Shown here: positions 1 through 12,985 of the stretch, one piece after another | Layout: the number at the start of each line of letters is the position of its first letter | How positions within the stretch are numbered: the stretch's first letter is position 1 | Program-made: the position numbers and the translations under genes | Notes under the pieces: model-generated | Told to the model about the DNA's origin: nothing | Database searches by the model: none | Seen by the model: only the letters and a program-made list of their open reading frames with translations | Assembly (NCBI GenBank): GCA_015680685.1 | Contig: MNCI01015984.1 | Coordinates: forward strand, 1,142,463 to 1,206,462 | Length of the DNA stretch: 64,000 nt | Reading direction: 5' to 3' | Source of the DNA: Gnetum montanum | Lineage: Eukaryota > Streptophyta > Gnetopsida > Gnetales > Gnetaceae

Positions 1-1309
1 AAAAAAAAAGAGAAGAAGAGAAAAAAGAAAAAAGAGAGAAAAAGTGAGAATTCAAAGCACACCCCTTAGACGAAATAATCACTTGGGCTACAAGCACTAG
101 TTATGGAACTAAAAACATTCCCTCTAACTAAGGCCCTCCTTGCTTCCCATTCTCTCCTCCTTCGTTTGTTAGAATGATGGTGGCTCTTGGGTGAAGGCAT
201 TCTTGTTATTTCAAGTGGATGGATTGGCTGAATGCATTGATGTGAAGTCACTGGATGTGGTTTGTTTGAGGCCAGAGTTGGAACAAGATTTACCAAGTCA
301 CATTAATCATGAAATCCACAAGGGACTATACACCACCTTGTTCTTGAGACTCCATTCCATTCTATTCGCTCCACCCTTCTCTCCATTGTTCACCTCATTG
401 CTGGTTGTATCATTAGTGTATATTTTGGTTGACACATTGTTTTCTTTTAGGTAAATTCTCATGGTTAAGACTTTAACTCTTGTTCCAAATGACATTCCTA
501 GAGCCTACAGACTCTTTGAATGTGGGTTTGTCAAGGCATTAAGGGCATGAGCCTGCTTTGGGGAGGATCCACTGACATTGCTCTTTGGTGCACCAGTTAA
601 TCTCTTTTCCCTAACATTTTGCAATTAATTTTATTTTGTTCATTTCCATCTTGACATCCATTTCATCGATGTCCTAGTTGTCTTTTTTTCTCCATCTTCT
701 TGTTCTTATTCTTTCTCCATTCTATCGCTACCAGAGGTTTGCGATTAGTCATGGGGGTACGGGGCCCAATTTTTTCAATTTTCTCCTAAACCTTACACCT
801 TTGGTAGTCACCAAATATTATATCTCTAGATCCATATCAGCCATACCACAACTCAGCCAATGGACTTACACCAAAGCAAGGTATCAATTACATGATGATT
901 CATTTACCCTTGCTAATATAAGGCTATGTTGTGTGTGCAGATGACAATCATACAACAATGGATTGGATTTGGAGAAAACACTTGGAATGGAGTAGTGCTG
1001 AAGTAGCTATGCAAGGAGCAAGATTGATGGCATGCTTACGGATGGACAACAAAAGGTGCAATCTTGGCATTAGCAGCAGAAAAACTTCCTTCTCTCTTTC
1101 TTTCTTTCTTTCTCAACTACCAAATGAGGCTTGATGTCAATGTAATAAGGTGTTCACTCTTGTGTCATGAACACTAGTTTTGTTGTGTCTTGTAATGATG
1201 ATCCATTCACATGTCATTCCATTAGTTCCATATTGAGTCAATAATCCCATACCTTCCCAATATTATTGTAAGGAACTCGAGGATGAGTTTTCATTTTGTC
1301 ATGGGGGTA
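1..1309 (+). mobile_element. Element A: 3' internal non-coding region of Athila-like LTR retrotransposon
   Basis: The stretch starts in an A-rich tract followed by the cassette GAATTCAAAGCACACCCCTT, which recurs in elements B, D, E and F. It carries no long open frame. It contains an intron-like segment (about 737-940: GT after CCAGAG, ending GTGTGTGCAG before ATG) that aligns with the same position in the sibling elements, and ends in a polypurine-like TCATGGGGGTA just before the LTR. The 5' part of the element lies outside the window. Assignment rests on alignment by eye to B (13740-14999) and E (42180-43685). Confidence 0.8.
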
Positions 1310-1796
1310 TGATGGGACACGATATCGCATGGGCCACGATATCGCGTACGCAATATCACATCGTCCCCTGCAATATCGCGTACGCGATATCGCGGTGCAC
1401 CGTCATATCTATAAATAAGAGGCAGATCTCCCTTATTTCCCATCCTAGGCTTAGACCGTAGTGAAACTCTGGCAGTTTTTCTCCTCCAGAGATAGATTAA
1501 TTTCCATGTGCCTGTAGTAGGAACTCCAAAGTGAACGGATCTTTATTCAAGCAGACATTGTACCTGAACACAAGTTTGTGTACGGCAATAAAGACGAACT
1601 TCTTGGATAAACCTTGCAGTGCATGGAATAGGCTAATTAGGACTTTATTTACTATTATTTATTATTTATTATTTAATGCTTTATTAGTTNGTGTTTCATG
1701 AGGTGTGTAGGCACTTAGTCTGCAGAGTTTAATCGGATCATGCGTGCTACGCTCGTATTTGTATGGTTGAGTGTAGGGGTACCTCGCCACTCATCA
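1310..1796 (+). mobile_element. 3' LTR of element A, internally shortened
   Basis: It begins TGATGGGACAC and ends CACTCATCA. A U3 palindrome array with GATATC cores precedes the TATA box TATAAATA at 1410-1417. It is 487 bp against about 760-1,080 bp for sister LTRs; roughly 300 bp of the R/U5 part are missing exactly at the single N at 1690, so the shortening may be an assembly join rather than a real deletion. No primer site follows, which is why it is called a 3' LTR. Confidence 0.85.
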
Positions 1797-2904
1797 ATAG
1801 TAGTTAAGATCAAACTTGTTGATGTTGAACCCTAAAAATATATATATTAAAAAAAAAATTAGAGTACAAAAACAAAAGAATATTACAGAGAGGAGAAACT
1901 TCAAATCAACAAAAAGAAAAAGCCTAATGGTTTTGGGGATGCCTTTTAAGGTTTTTATCCTTACAACTAATCTTAAAAAACCTCTTCTCTAGGGTAGGAA
2001 ATTAAGTATTTCATAAAAATATTAACATTGGGTGAAGGAAAAGGAGGCTCTCGCTTTATCAATATAATCAACATTATCAAAAGATATTATCTTCATATCT
2101 TAATCAATAGTTGCAAATGAATTATTAGTAGTTAAAATATCTTAAACTTGCTATCCATGTTGAAGATTTAGCATGTAATTACCAATAAATAGACTTTTGA
2201 CATTTTTTTATTTTGAAGAACCATTTGGAAACCATCTAAATTGACAATAGGTTTTTGTGAGACCTTAGGAATAGATATTTGTTTCTCTTTAGCCATTAAA
2301 GAGTTTTGTGAAATTAGTTTGACAAGAACTTTTCTCAAAGGTACATTTTGTTGAATTGCAGTAAAAGAAAAGGGTGGGCTAACTATTGAAATATCAGCAA
2401 AAAAAATTGTTTGCAAGATTTGCAACATTTGTCAAAAAAACCTTAGCAATACCTACAACATTTGTAGAAAAAACCTTGGTAGTATTTGTAATAGGATCAA
2501 ACCTATGACTTACAAACCATAAGCCACATACACTAAGTAAGTGATGAGTGGGGGAGGGGATGGTGGTGGTGGTGGAGAATCAAACCTATGACTTGGGGTT
2601 ACCAAGCCAAGACCCATAACATCTCATTGTTAGAATCGAACATGTGACTTGTAGATCATAATCCATATTCTCTAACCAAATAAGTAATGCCTTGCAAAAA
2701 TAAATTGGTAGTTCAGTGTCTTTTCTAATCCATACTTTTATTATACATTTTATTTTTTCTTCTAACATTATGGATTACCTTTTATTTCATGGTATTTCTG
2801 AACAACCGTATAATTTTGGCCAAGAGGCTAACACATCTTGCACAATTGGGATGGGGGGTGAGGGGGAAAGGGGGGAGTGTATTTTGTCACCCTCCACATC
2901 ATGG
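1797..2904. other. Non-coding AT-rich stretch, no gene seen
   Basis: Low-complexity AT-rich sequence. Short open frames on both strands have no recognisable domain and no coding bias. The segment lies between the 3' LTR of element A and a tandem repeat; it may be 5' flank of the Helitron downstream, but no Helitron 5' terminus could be recognised. Confidence 0.5.
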
Positions 2905-3246
2905 ACCATGTGCAGGGGACCCAAACAGTCATTGTAGGGGAGCTGAATCTCTATTCGATTGATGTCCCCCAACCCCTAGATTCCCCATTCGTCTCTTTGT
3001 ATTCACTCACGTGCATGCACCATGTGCAAGGGAGCTAAAAAGTCATTGTAGGAGAGTTGAATCTCTATTCAATCAATGCTCCATGATCCTTGGGCTCCCC
3101 ATTCATCTCTTCATATTCCCTCATGAGCACATGCCACGTGTAGGGAAGCCAAAGAGTCATTATAGGGGAGATGAATCTCTATTTGATTAACATTCCCCGA
3201 CCCTTGGGCTCCCCATTTGTCTCTTCGTATTCCCTCACACATAGGG
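2905..3246. repeat. Minisatellite, 114-bp unit, three diverged copies
   Basis: Copies start at 2905, 3019 and 3133, spaced exactly 114 bp, anchored on ACCATGTGCAGGG-like sequence and sharing the blocks GTCATTGTAGGGGAG, GAATCTCTATT and CTCCCCATTCGTCTCTT. The copies differ by many substitutions but hardly any indels, so the array is old. Confidence 0.9.
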
Positions 3247-3470
3247 CCCCGATGTGGGTAATAATGAATATTTATTATTATAAATAGTGGATAATAATGA
3301 ATATTTATTATTATTAAAAATGATGATGGTTATGGTTATTGTGACGATTATGATCACGACGATGGTTAAGGTGACAATGGTTACAGTGAGATGTAGTATT
3401 TAAAGATAATGAATTCATGCATCGTTTTATAAGATTAAGAGGTGGAATATTGGAATTCATGCATTTTCAG
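3247..3470. other. Non-coding spacer with short AT and GAT-rich repeats
   Basis: A TAATAATGAATATTTATTATTA block occurs twice, followed by a run of imperfect GATGGTTA-like trinucleotide-rich repeats. No coding feature. Confidence 0.5.
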
Positions 3471-5034
3471 AAACATGGATCCTGCTACTATTAGTCCCAA
3501 TAGAGAAGGTGAAGAACACTCTCTTCAAGATAAGCAAAAATAGCCATTTTTTGTAACAAGTAATGTGATTCATGGAGGTCGTGGCAGTGGGCGTGTATGT
3601 GGGCATGGTCAAGCTAGCGGATGATCATGGATCATAGAAATTAAAAATCTAGAATCGATGACTACAAAGGAGAGAAGACGATTTCTAAAATGAGAAGCAA
3701 AATGATGAGAAAAAGAATGACAACTAATTCTATGAAATTTAGGAGTATGTAATTTATGCATTTTTTTATCATAGGGAAATATTCTCTTTTTATTTACATA
3801 CTTACATTGCATATTTTTTTTTAGGCTGTGTTAACTTCGAATCCCCTCTCATCACTTGGAAATTCAGCTAATGCAATGATCCACATTATTGATACTAATA
3901 ACATAAATAATTAAGAAGAAATGCAAGTTGGTGTTTGCCCATACTCAAGTTGGTACATATTTTAATTCAATTTTTAGTTTAAATTTCCAAACATTTTTTG
4001 CAGGACAATGGAAATACATCTGTGCCTATTAATCAAGCAACATCTCTTCTAGAAATCACACACGAAGAAGAATAACAATTGCAAGAAGATCAAGAACAAC
4101 CACATTATAGCGAGAGTAAGCATTGAATGAGGCAACGTTGACATGAGGAAAATTCATTTCATTGAATAAATGAAGCTACAAATGTCACCAGTGCATCAAC
4201 AATGGAAATGCCTTCTTCAACACCTATTCAATTTTTTCCAAGATTGCAAAAGACAGGTATAGAAATTGCTTAAGCAATACAAAATTTTAATAATGTAGTT
4301 AGAATTTTTGCAAATCCACATTCCTGCAATGTATGCAACGAAATGTTTCTTGGCATATTATTGGATTCAACCAGAAGTAGAGGACCCACATGCAATAGGT
4401 GCATTAATGAAAAGAACCATAATATTCTTGACAGTTTTGGTTATGAAATCAAACGATTTTCTATTGAAAATAACATGGATCCTGGTATCAAACCACATAT
4501 CCTAGGCTGTTTAACTAATGTTGAAAAAATGTTAATTGCAAAAATCAATCCCATTTTACAAGTTACACATGCAATTGGTGGATAGTTCAAGTATAAAGGT
4601 CACACAATTAGCTTTGCTCAAGATGTCACACAAATTACTAAAAGACTTCCTCATAGAATTAAAGATATCCCTTTCTTAATATTGAGAAGAGTAGATCAAA
4701 CGGACACCAAGTATAATTTCATTGTCAACAAGAGATGGGTTTATGAAGCCTTGATTTTTAAGAAGGTAAATTATCCATATTATCAAGATGTTGAGATCGA
4801 TATGCATGCATTAGACGATGTTGTTGATACTAGTGATGTTAACATCTTCCATAGCATTCCTTATATTCCATTATCAGAAAAGGATGGAGAAATGAGATTG
4901 CAGTTTCAGGGTCCTTTGCTTCAGACAGATAAAGAAAACATTATTGGTCACATATCGACAGTTGCACAACGTCTTGGAATTGTAAGAAAGGAAATTGATT
5001 CGATAAAAGCATGGATGCATAATCCATCATTGTA
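3471..5034 (+). pseudogene. Helitron protein N-terminal region (Cys motif plus DUF6570-like segment)
   Basis: From about 4290 the reading is nearly continuous: a CNVC...C..C zinc-ribbon-like stretch (4320-4400) is followed by a segment reading NNMDPG, GCLTNVEKMLIAKINP and RLPHRIKDIPFLILRR (4470-4690), the pattern of the conserved region that precedes the Rep domain in plant Helitron proteins. A frame of 117 codons at 4682-5035 continues it. Stops at about 4583 and 5033 break the frame. Upstream (3471-4290) the coding signal is weak and may contain introns. The family name DUF6570 is from memory of the pattern, not from a search. Confidence 0.6.
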
Positions 5035-6920
5035 GGATTTAGATGTTACTTAGTGGCCTTCCATGTTTGATTCTACTATTAATGAGTTTAACATGATGGT
5101 GTTATTTACGATGGCATTTTCAAGTCCTTTTCCTGAAGGAAAATGCAATTTTTTTGAGCGAAGAGCTAAAGATGTCAAACTGTATGAATATGCAAAACAT
5201 CTTATTCACTAAAAAGATGGTAGATTTGGATGCCATTAGCAATTCAGGTAAATATTAATTTTTTATTTGTTTGTTATTATCATTATTCATAATGTTTTTT
5301 ATAACATTTAAGCCATGATGTATGATTTATTTGTAGGTATTATATCTATAATGTCATTAGAAGGAGATAGGTAATGGAATCTATTACTGTATTTTTTTAA
5401 AAAAATATTGTTGATGCACTCATAACTATTGAAGAATTATGAGAATAATTACATAATGCTCCATTACATGTCATTGTTGATAATTTAATGCGATATGATA
5501 CATCCATTCATGGTACACCATCTTATTGGAAAAAATGTAAATCAGAGCTAATTGACATGGTGAATCAATTAGGAACATCTACTATTTTTTTTACTCTAAG
5601 TGTAGTAGATCTCTGTTGGCATGAGCTGCATAATTTAATGGAAGGAGATCCACCTGAGAACTCATCAGAACTCAAACATTGGAGGTAGAGTAATATCATA
5701 GAAAATTCACATATAGTTGTAAAGTTCATGCATTGTTATCACATTGCCTTTCTTAAAATAGTTTTGATGAATGAGTTCCATGTTGTTGACTATTGGACAG
5801 GATATGAGTGGTAGCATCATGGATTTCCACATGTGCATGGTTTCCTATGGATACAAGGTGCTCCAAAGGTAGATGAGTTCAACCATAATGATCATCATGT
5901 CATGCGTAGGGCGAAGAAAATTTTTAATTCAATTAAAAATGCATGGAATCCAAGATTTACAACTACTGGACATCCAAATAATGTAAGTTTTCATTTATCT
6001 TTTCTATTCTTTACATAAAGTGTTTTTGCTAATATTACTTAGAATATAGAGATATTAATTTCTCCATTGTTACTTCTTTCAATCTGTCTTCTCACTTAGG
6101 CTTTACGTGTAAATATGTTGTGTCATCCATGTGAGTTGATTGCTAAACAACTACAATGTTTGGATCTGGAAATCGATAATGCTAATTTGCTTAATGCTGT
6201 TTAAAGACATACTGTATGCAAACCCGGTGCATGCTTATGAAAATGTAATGGCAAAAAAGTTTGTAGGTGCCACTTTCTAATCAAAATGTTGTATTATTAC
6301 TATTTCCTCACCATTGCATTCATTTTTATTAGCAAGTAAACTTTAATTTATCATGGGAAAAATATATAGATATTCTAGGTACAATGTTCCTTGGTCATTA
6401 TCTTTAGAATTAACTCTTCAAAGAGATCTAGAAACTAATAATGAGATTACTTATGTTCCTTGAAGAAATGATTCAAGGCTTAAATTTCATAATAGAATGA
6501 TGCTTCAGACATGGAGAGAAAATATAGATTTTTAGCTAGTAATGTCACGATATGTTTTCATAAAATATATTACGAAATATGCAGCTAAAATAGAGAAGAA
6601 ATCACAATCTTTTCATGACATGTTCTTGCAAATTTCTGAGTTAAGGGATCCTCATGAAGATGCTTTATTAGTCTACAAAAGGCTCATGATGGATGCTGCT
6701 ATAGATAGAGACATTGGTGCTATGGAGGTCTGTCACATGTTGTATGAGCTTCATTTGGTAAACTGCAGTCGTGTTTTCTGCACACTTAATATTTCTCAAG
6801 AGGTGTATAAAAAATTTGAAATTAATTCAAATGAAACTGATGAAGCTAAAAACTACACAACTTTTATTAATATGTATAAGAAAGGTCTATTTTCAATGGA
6901 GGGTGTCTCATTGCTGTAAG
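5035..6920 (+). pseudogene. Helitron Rep (HUH endonuclease) domain
   Basis: This domain nicks and joins DNA strands during rolling-circle transposition. The HUH motif is visible at 5821-5850 as GFPHVHGFLW, with both histidines kept. The catalytic tyrosine motif YITKY lies at 6566-6580, keeping two tyrosines in the Y-x-x-K-Y spacing of eukaryotic Helitrons. Upstream, FFERRAKDVKLYEYAKHLIH (about 5154-5210) matches the usual lead-in of the Helitron-like N domain. The frame is broken by several stops and by AT-rich insertions around 5220-5480 and 5990-6540 that could be introns. Key residues survive although the frame does not. Confidence 0.85.
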
Positions 6921-8729
6921 CTTTTAAAGAGTACAATTGCAACATGAATAATAAGTCCAACACAAATTGGAATCCATGTCACCTGGAACCAGATGCTATT
7001 GTCAAATATTATCCCAAGTTTCTCATCCCACTAAAGCAAGTAGAACAAAAATGGATTGAATACTGTTGGCTATGTTGTTGTTACATTATTTGTTTAGAGA
7101 TGTGAAGTGAGATCTTGGTTCTAATGATGAGGAAATTGAAACGAAGTGGTTATTTGTTCAACATTTGTATGTAGCATCAAAGACTAATACTGAAGAAGAA
7201 TTCTAGCAAGCTTTGGAGGAAGAAGGACAATTTATAGATGTAACTTCCTAGGTGCAAGATCATGAGGAATATGATTTTGGCATCCTCAACTATCATCTCT
7301 TATCAACAGGCTATTTTCAAAGAATAGAAGTGGAGATGCTTGGGCTACGGGATGTTGATAGAATGCATAACTAGACATTATAATATCCAGGAGAGGATGT
7401 TCCAAAATTTGCTACAAGTTTTATTGCTAGCAATAAATCATCTCAGTCCATGATTGTTATTGATCGTGATTACAGTTCCTACAATTCTGATAAGGTGGGT
7501 GCAGAGCAAAAGAAATGCCATAATAAAATTGTAGGCCAAATGATGTTTTCATAGTCACCAGATAAAGTTGTTTCCCCTTTAAGAATGATTATCCAAGGAA
7601 AATTTGGTATGGAAAAGTCATTTCTCATGGGCGTGCTTCATAATGCTTTCATGAAATACTGCAATGAAAAACATCATACTTTACTTGTAATGGCACCCAC
7701 AGGAGTTACAGTATTTAACATTAATGCAACAATCATTCATTCCATTTTGAACATTGGAATAGGTGCCTACAAAGAACTCTCTTCCTCTACAAAGATAGGT
7801 ATATAACATTGACTATCACAGGTAAGATATATAATAATTGATAAAATGAGTTTTGTGGTAGGAAAATTATTACAAAACATTGATAGACAACTAAGAGAAA
7901 TTTTTCTAGAACATCACAATGAAGTTTTTGGAGGAAGATCAATTATATTGAAAGGTGATTTGGGTCAACTTCCTCCTGTGTTTGATGTTGTGCCTTATGC
8001 ATCCAAGAATTCAAATATTACAGGGGTTTGGCAGTTATTTGACACATTTGTTATTTTAGATGCAATTTTTCATTAGTCTGGAAATGATCCTCAACAACAA
8101 AGATTCAAGCAAGTATTGATGCATATCAGAGAAGGAAAAAGCCATGATAAAGATTATAATTTCTTGGTTACTCAAATGAATCTTCCATCCACTTCGAGTG
8201 GATTAGATGGTTTTGAAGAATGAATGCACTTATATGATACAAAGGATAAAGTCCAATCACACAATAAGAAGATGTTGCAAACAATGTAGAGACCTATTGC
8301 ATTGTTTGTAGCAAATAGAGATCCCTATGGATTCAGAATCTTAGATGATGACGGTGATGGTATAGAGAGATCTCTACTTATATGTGAAGTTGCAAAGGTA
8401 ATGCTCACAATTAACCTTTGGCCTGAAGTAGGATTGGTGAATGGTGCACTTGGGCATGATTCACAGTATTATGTATCTTCAAGGTGAACAACCACCTACA
8501 TTACCATCATACGTTATTATTGATTTTAACTCCTACATCGGATGTGCCTTTGATAATGATAATCCTCATCATGTGCCAATTATACCTATGGTTCGAGGAG
8601 CATCTCGTTAGTTATCGTTATAGTTGGCATGGTCCATGAATATTCATAAATCTCAAGGAATGACACTAGATAAGGCTACTATTGACATTGGCTCAAGAGA
8701 AGTTATGGGTCTAACATTTTTTGCATTAT
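6921..8729 (+). pseudogene. Helitron PIF1-like helicase domain, interrupted by element B
   Basis: A Walker A region at about 7597-7620 reads GKFGMEKS: the last glycine of the canonical GxxGxGKS is Glu here, so ATP binding would be lost. It is followed by MAPTGVT (about 7690), the FGGRSIILKGDLGQLPPV Walker B block (about 7926-7980), and the late motif IHKSQGMTLDKATIDIG at about 8640-8690. In-frame stops occur near 7804, 8074, 8221 and 8288. The domain ends abruptly at 8729, where TGATGAG of a gypsy LTR begins. Confidence 0.88.
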
Positions 8730-9496
8730 TGATGAGCCGCAATATCGTGTCCTGCCTCATCTTCTATAAATAAGAGGTAGCTTCCCTTGTTCAAGATAGT
8801 TAGACTTAGATCCTTAGCCAAACTCTTGCAGTTTCATCAGTCTAGAGTTAGAATAATTTCTGTGTGCCCACAGTAGGAGTCATAGAGTGAACGGATCTTT
8901 ATTCGAGCAATTTGTACCTAAGCACACATTTGTGTACGGCAATATAGATGAACTTTATGATAAACCTTGTAGCATACAAACTAAGCTAATTAGTAATTAA
9001 TTATTATTGAATGTTTAATGCTTTCCTAGCTAATTAATCTCTCTCTCAACCTTCGATTCTTTTAGTTAAGTACACTTAGTACGACTGCTTCGAGCATGCG
9101 TGTAGCGCTTGGTAACCCAGTAACGATTAGTGTTTGGTAATCCCAGCAGTGTTGCACTAGTTCAGGATGTGTACGGCAAGTGGGAACGGATACTGGTGTT
9201 AGGAACATTTAGAACTTAGCTAATGAATAGTTAATGTAAGTTAGTCACTTAGTTCTCTCTCCCTTTCCTTTATTAGCAGAAGACATAAAAAGACAAAAAG
9301 CTATAAAAATCATATACCTCAAGTTTACTTAACCATACAACCATGATAATACAAGTAAGTTTGGGAAGACAATGATTAATTAACCCTGAGTGTTCCATTA
9401 AGATGCGCAAGCACTTAGTCCTTAGAGTTCGACCGGATCACGCGTGAAATGTTCGTATTTGTATGGTTGAGTATAGGGGTACCTCGCCACTCATCA
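8730..9496 (+). mobile_element. 5' LTR of element B
   Basis: The 767-bp LTR starts TGATGAG and ends CTCATCA, a 7-bp terminal inversion. TATA box TATAAATA is at 8765-8772. U3 is only 35 bp long, against 68 bp in the partner LTR at 15000. Apart from that U3 deletion the two LTRs are nearly the same by eye, so they are a genuine pair. Confidence 0.92.
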
Positions 9497-9517
9497 TTGG
9501 TGCCATTGTCAAGGACT
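9497..9517 (+). promoter_or_regulatory. Primer-binding site of element B (degenerate tRNA-Asp type)
   Basis: TTGGTGCCATTGTCAAGGAC follows the LTR directly. It is a mutated form of TGGCGCCGTTGCCGGGGA, complementary to the 3' end of plant tRNA-Asp and typical of the Athila lineage; the intact version is seen in elements E and H. Confidence 0.75.
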
Positions 9518-9640
9518 TAGTTGTTTGTGCACTACATAGAACATAGGAACTCATTCATATTGTTGGAATGTTAAAACGAACCCTTAGGGGTAATCAAAGG
9601 AAGATAAGACAATGGTACATCGCACACCAAACAAGACAAG

Positions 9641-11605
9641 ATGTCTTCTTCTTCGCATAAGAGCACTTCACCGCCTAGGACTAACACAAGAGGTAGTTGA
9701 CGGCATAATACACATAACCAAAATCTTCCAGTTCCTTAATAGTTTCATGTGGTAGATACTCATCGTATATACTCATCACGATGAGTATGTACCCAATTTC
9801 ACCTTTATTCTCCACCAAGATGAACAACTACGTTGGAGAGACTTGGAGGGTAACATAGTGTTGCCTCCAGACTGATGAGTCCCCAACATGCTTCTTCGTG
9901 CTCTCACATGAATAGGAATGACACTTTAATATGCAAAATATGTTGCATGCGATCATGACATAAGGGACTATCATCCCGTAGAGGTGCAACATCAAAGGGA
10001 CTTGCGACAGGAGAGATACCACATATCCTTGAAGGGTAAATGGCCCCATGATGCTTTGCACGTTTTGAGCGAAATTGAGGGTGGTGAACCTACTTCAACA
10101 GGTTCCCCACAAAACTATGTTCCTCCTCCTAATGATGGTCAGGAGGTGGTGTATCAGAACCTTCACTCCACTATTCACAACCCTGGTTCTGATACCCACA
10201 AACACAAAGTGTTCAAAGAAGGAATACAAACACATGATAAGGGTGGACGTTCTGATTGTGATCACGATCAAGGCCAAGACCATCGAAGAGAAGGTAGGAA
10301 ACACTGTCATGGCAATGGTTCTCCTTCTTCTTCACCTTCATCGTCACCTTCACCCTCTCCTTCAGTGTCTAGATGCAGTCATGGGGAAACCAATCGTGAG
10401 GATAAGGAAAAACAAAGTGAGAAACATCGACGAGATAATCAAGAATGAGGACGAGGGCACTCTAAGGAATCAAGGCATAGAAAAAGGGAGAGTAGGGAAC
10501 CGTGTAGACATCATAGACGCTATGAATGAGATGATCATGAAGAACCCCTACTCGCAACTAGAAGCATGCTAGATATAACAGAGTCCGTAAGAGTTTCAAC
10601 AAGGCACAAAAAGGATAGTAAGATCAAGAGGCTAGACATGAACAACATCCCACAATTTGAAGGGGGATACAATGCTGATCCTCAAAATCATTTACAAGCA
10701 TTCCACGATGCATGTGCCTTGTAGAACATAGAAAACGAATGGCAAAAACTGAAGTTGTTTCCAAGGACACTAGTGAAAGAAGCTGAAAGCTGGTATCGGT
10801 CCTTAGAACCAAAATCCATTCGGAGGTGGAGTACAATGTTAGAGCTGGAGGTGGAGTACAATGTTAGAACTGTTTAATGATAAGTACCAAATGTACTCTT
10901 GAGTGTCTAACCTACGAAAGAAAATCCAAGGATGGAAGCAAGGAAATCGTGAACTCTTAGATGCTGCCATGGGCCACTATTACGCATTGTTACATCGTTG
11001 CCCTGGCCATAGTTATTTGCAGCGGGATCAACTACGCCATCTCTTGGATGAACTTAGGCATGAAACAAGAAGAACCCTTGGAACGTATGCCCAAGGAAGA
11101 TTATCAGAGCTTAGGTCTCATCAAATTCATAGATTGCTAGAGCAAGTAGCCAAGGAAGAAGGTGAGCTACAAAAGAGAGAAAGTGCGAAAGAGTACAACT
11201 GAGATCCTTCCCTCTGAAAAAGGGAAGTGATTTTGTGAGGAGGAAGAAGAGTCACCACTTGAAGAGATGATGAATAGGAAAACTTTGCCTCTCCAAAAGT
11301 TAACAACAGAAGTATCGGCAAAGGTAGACCAAATGTGGGACTCCCTAGATAGTAGGTTTGAAACTGTTCTTAAGATTGTAGCGGAGTCTAGGGAGCGAGG
11401 TAGTAACCATGACAAAAAGAAAAAGAGAGAAGTGGACAATGCACGTAACAAGGGTAAGGGCAAAATGGCCATCATAGAAGAGGTTGTAGATTCATACATG
11501 AACAATGATGGTGGATGTGAGATATGCCAATATGACCATCTTAAGGGATGTTGCCCAGCGATCTCACATCTACAGGAGTTTGGGCTGTATGCACTCAATC
11601 CATGA
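9641..11605 (+). pseudogene. Element B gag (Retrotrans_gag), degenerate
   Basis: The frame starts at an ATG followed by Ser-rich codons, aligning with the start of the intact gag of element H at 61915. Conserved blocks in order: the N-terminal extension (THRDEYVP-like), a Ser/Arg/His-rich stretch (about 10230-10450), the gag core (about 10590-11160, with WYRSLEPKSIRRWSTMLEL-like sequence) and the Cys/His knuckle CEICQYDHLKGCC (about 11515-11555). Several stops and frameshifts are present, and a short direct duplication (GAGGTGGAGTACAATGTTAGA) sits at about 10823-10870. Confidence 0.85.
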
Positions 11606-12985
11606 CTTAATAAATGATAAGCACCCTGACAGTTACCTTATCCCCAAGGTAACCCAAGGTAGTTCCATCAACATTCAACATATTATCCAAGTGGAACTCC
11701 ACCACAATTCGTTGAGCAACATCAACAATCACAATATCCATAGTCATAGGAGATGCCACCACCAAGGCAAGAATACCCCTACTAGTAACCGGACCCATAT
11801 GGCTACTATGTGTAGCATCCAATCTCTCCACGTGACTTTATTAGTCATGTTACACCACAACATCACTACCAAGCTCAGGAGTATTATAGAACTCCTTCTC
11901 CTAGGGGAGAAAACCCACAAACATACCATCCTTCAAATCCATTTACAACTCTCACACCAATAGCTCCATTACCACCCGTTGTAGCAATGCAAGGGGAACT
12001 CCCTACTCAACTGCAGCAACGCAATGCCATGAGGGCTGTGAATCTTCAACCCACTGTTGGTGCTAACACCTGTATGAAGAAAAAACCTTTCTTCAGAACC
12101 AACAGTCCAACCAAGCCTTCACAACCACAAGTGGTTGAACCTCTGAACGCCTCCCCATCAAATAAGGCTTCAGAGCTCCCTTCAAACCAAACACTAAGCT
12201 CAACGCATACGGTTATGTTAACACATGTTGTAACTGACTGGATTAAGGTTGGCCACCTTCCCAGGAAATTCTCTGATCCTGGAAGCCTTTTAATCTATCT
12301 CCAAATTGTTGGGAATGAGCCATGTAAAGCTCTTCTAGACTCAGGTTTCGGAGTCAACCTAATATCACAAGAAATGTATAAAGCCTGGAACCTACCTCCA
12401 TTAAGGAAGAGCAATATTCGCCTTGAGCTAGTCGACCAATCCATCACTGTTCCCTTGGGACTAGTGGAGGACATCGTTACCACTATGTGTGGGTGGTCGT
12501 ATTAAGTTGATTTCCTAGTGATATAAGTAAATAACGATAAAGGGGACTTCCCAATAATAATGGGAAGGGCATGGCTAAGTACTGTAGATGCATGCCTAGG
12601 AATCCGTGATCTTTCCCTGGAAATATCTAAGGAGAACACTTTTGGAAAGATTGAGAAGAAGAAGGTTCCATGCATCACATACAGTGATACAAGGTGCAGT
12701 TGTATGCAGAGATCATGGGTTGTGCAAAGTTTAGCATTGCCTACATGCAACCAGTGTCACAAGACCTTAACCTACAAAAGTGCCTGTATGCAGTAGCCAC
12801 ACAACAAAAGGACACCCAGTGGCTAATAGTTGATCAAGAGAGTAACTCACTAATGTGCATGAAACTAATTGAGGGAATAACTTGTGCTTACATCAAAAGC
12901 ATAGATGCACTCAAGTAAGTCCGTTGCCAACTTCCAAACCTTAACCTGGAAAACATCAATTGGGGGAAGTTGGAAATTCCTAAAA
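11606..12985 (+). pseudogene. Element B protease (retropepsin) region
   Basis: After a Pro/Gln-rich linker, the segment 11987-12505 carries CKALLDSGFGVNLISQEMYK, the retropepsin active-site block with DSG preserved, followed by RLELVDQSITVPLGLVEDIV. Further codons (12560-12700) read IIMGRAWLSTVDACLGI. The reading stops close to 12985. Reverse transcriptase, RNase H and integrase are absent: in element D about 2.8 kb of pol occupies this point. Confidence 0.88.

Larger units (their letters stand above)
3471..8729 (+). mobile_element. Helitron (rolling-circle transposon), left part, degenerate
   Basis: Successive fragments in varying frames spell a plant Helitron protein: a Cys-containing N-terminal region, a HUH Rep nuclease domain, and a PIF1-like SF1 helicase. 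Many stops and frameshifts show that it is dead. It is cut at 8729 by the 5' LTR of gypsy element B, inside the helicase C-terminal motif (just after the sequence reading TFFAL). The 5' terminus (TC) and the upstream limit are not identified; 3471 is where weak coding similarity begins. Confidence 0.85.

Noticed and set aside
2905-3246. CRISPR-like array
   Set aside because: Three diverged contiguous 114-bp units, no short identical repeats with unique spacers, and a eukaryotic setting.
10075-10572. 165-codon frame overlapping gag of element B in another frame
   Set aside because: The real gag reading is in the frame matching intact H; this one is open because the Ser/Arg-rich part lacks stops in two frames. 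The same shadow appears in D (26347-26730), E (38752-39108) and H (62354-62692).
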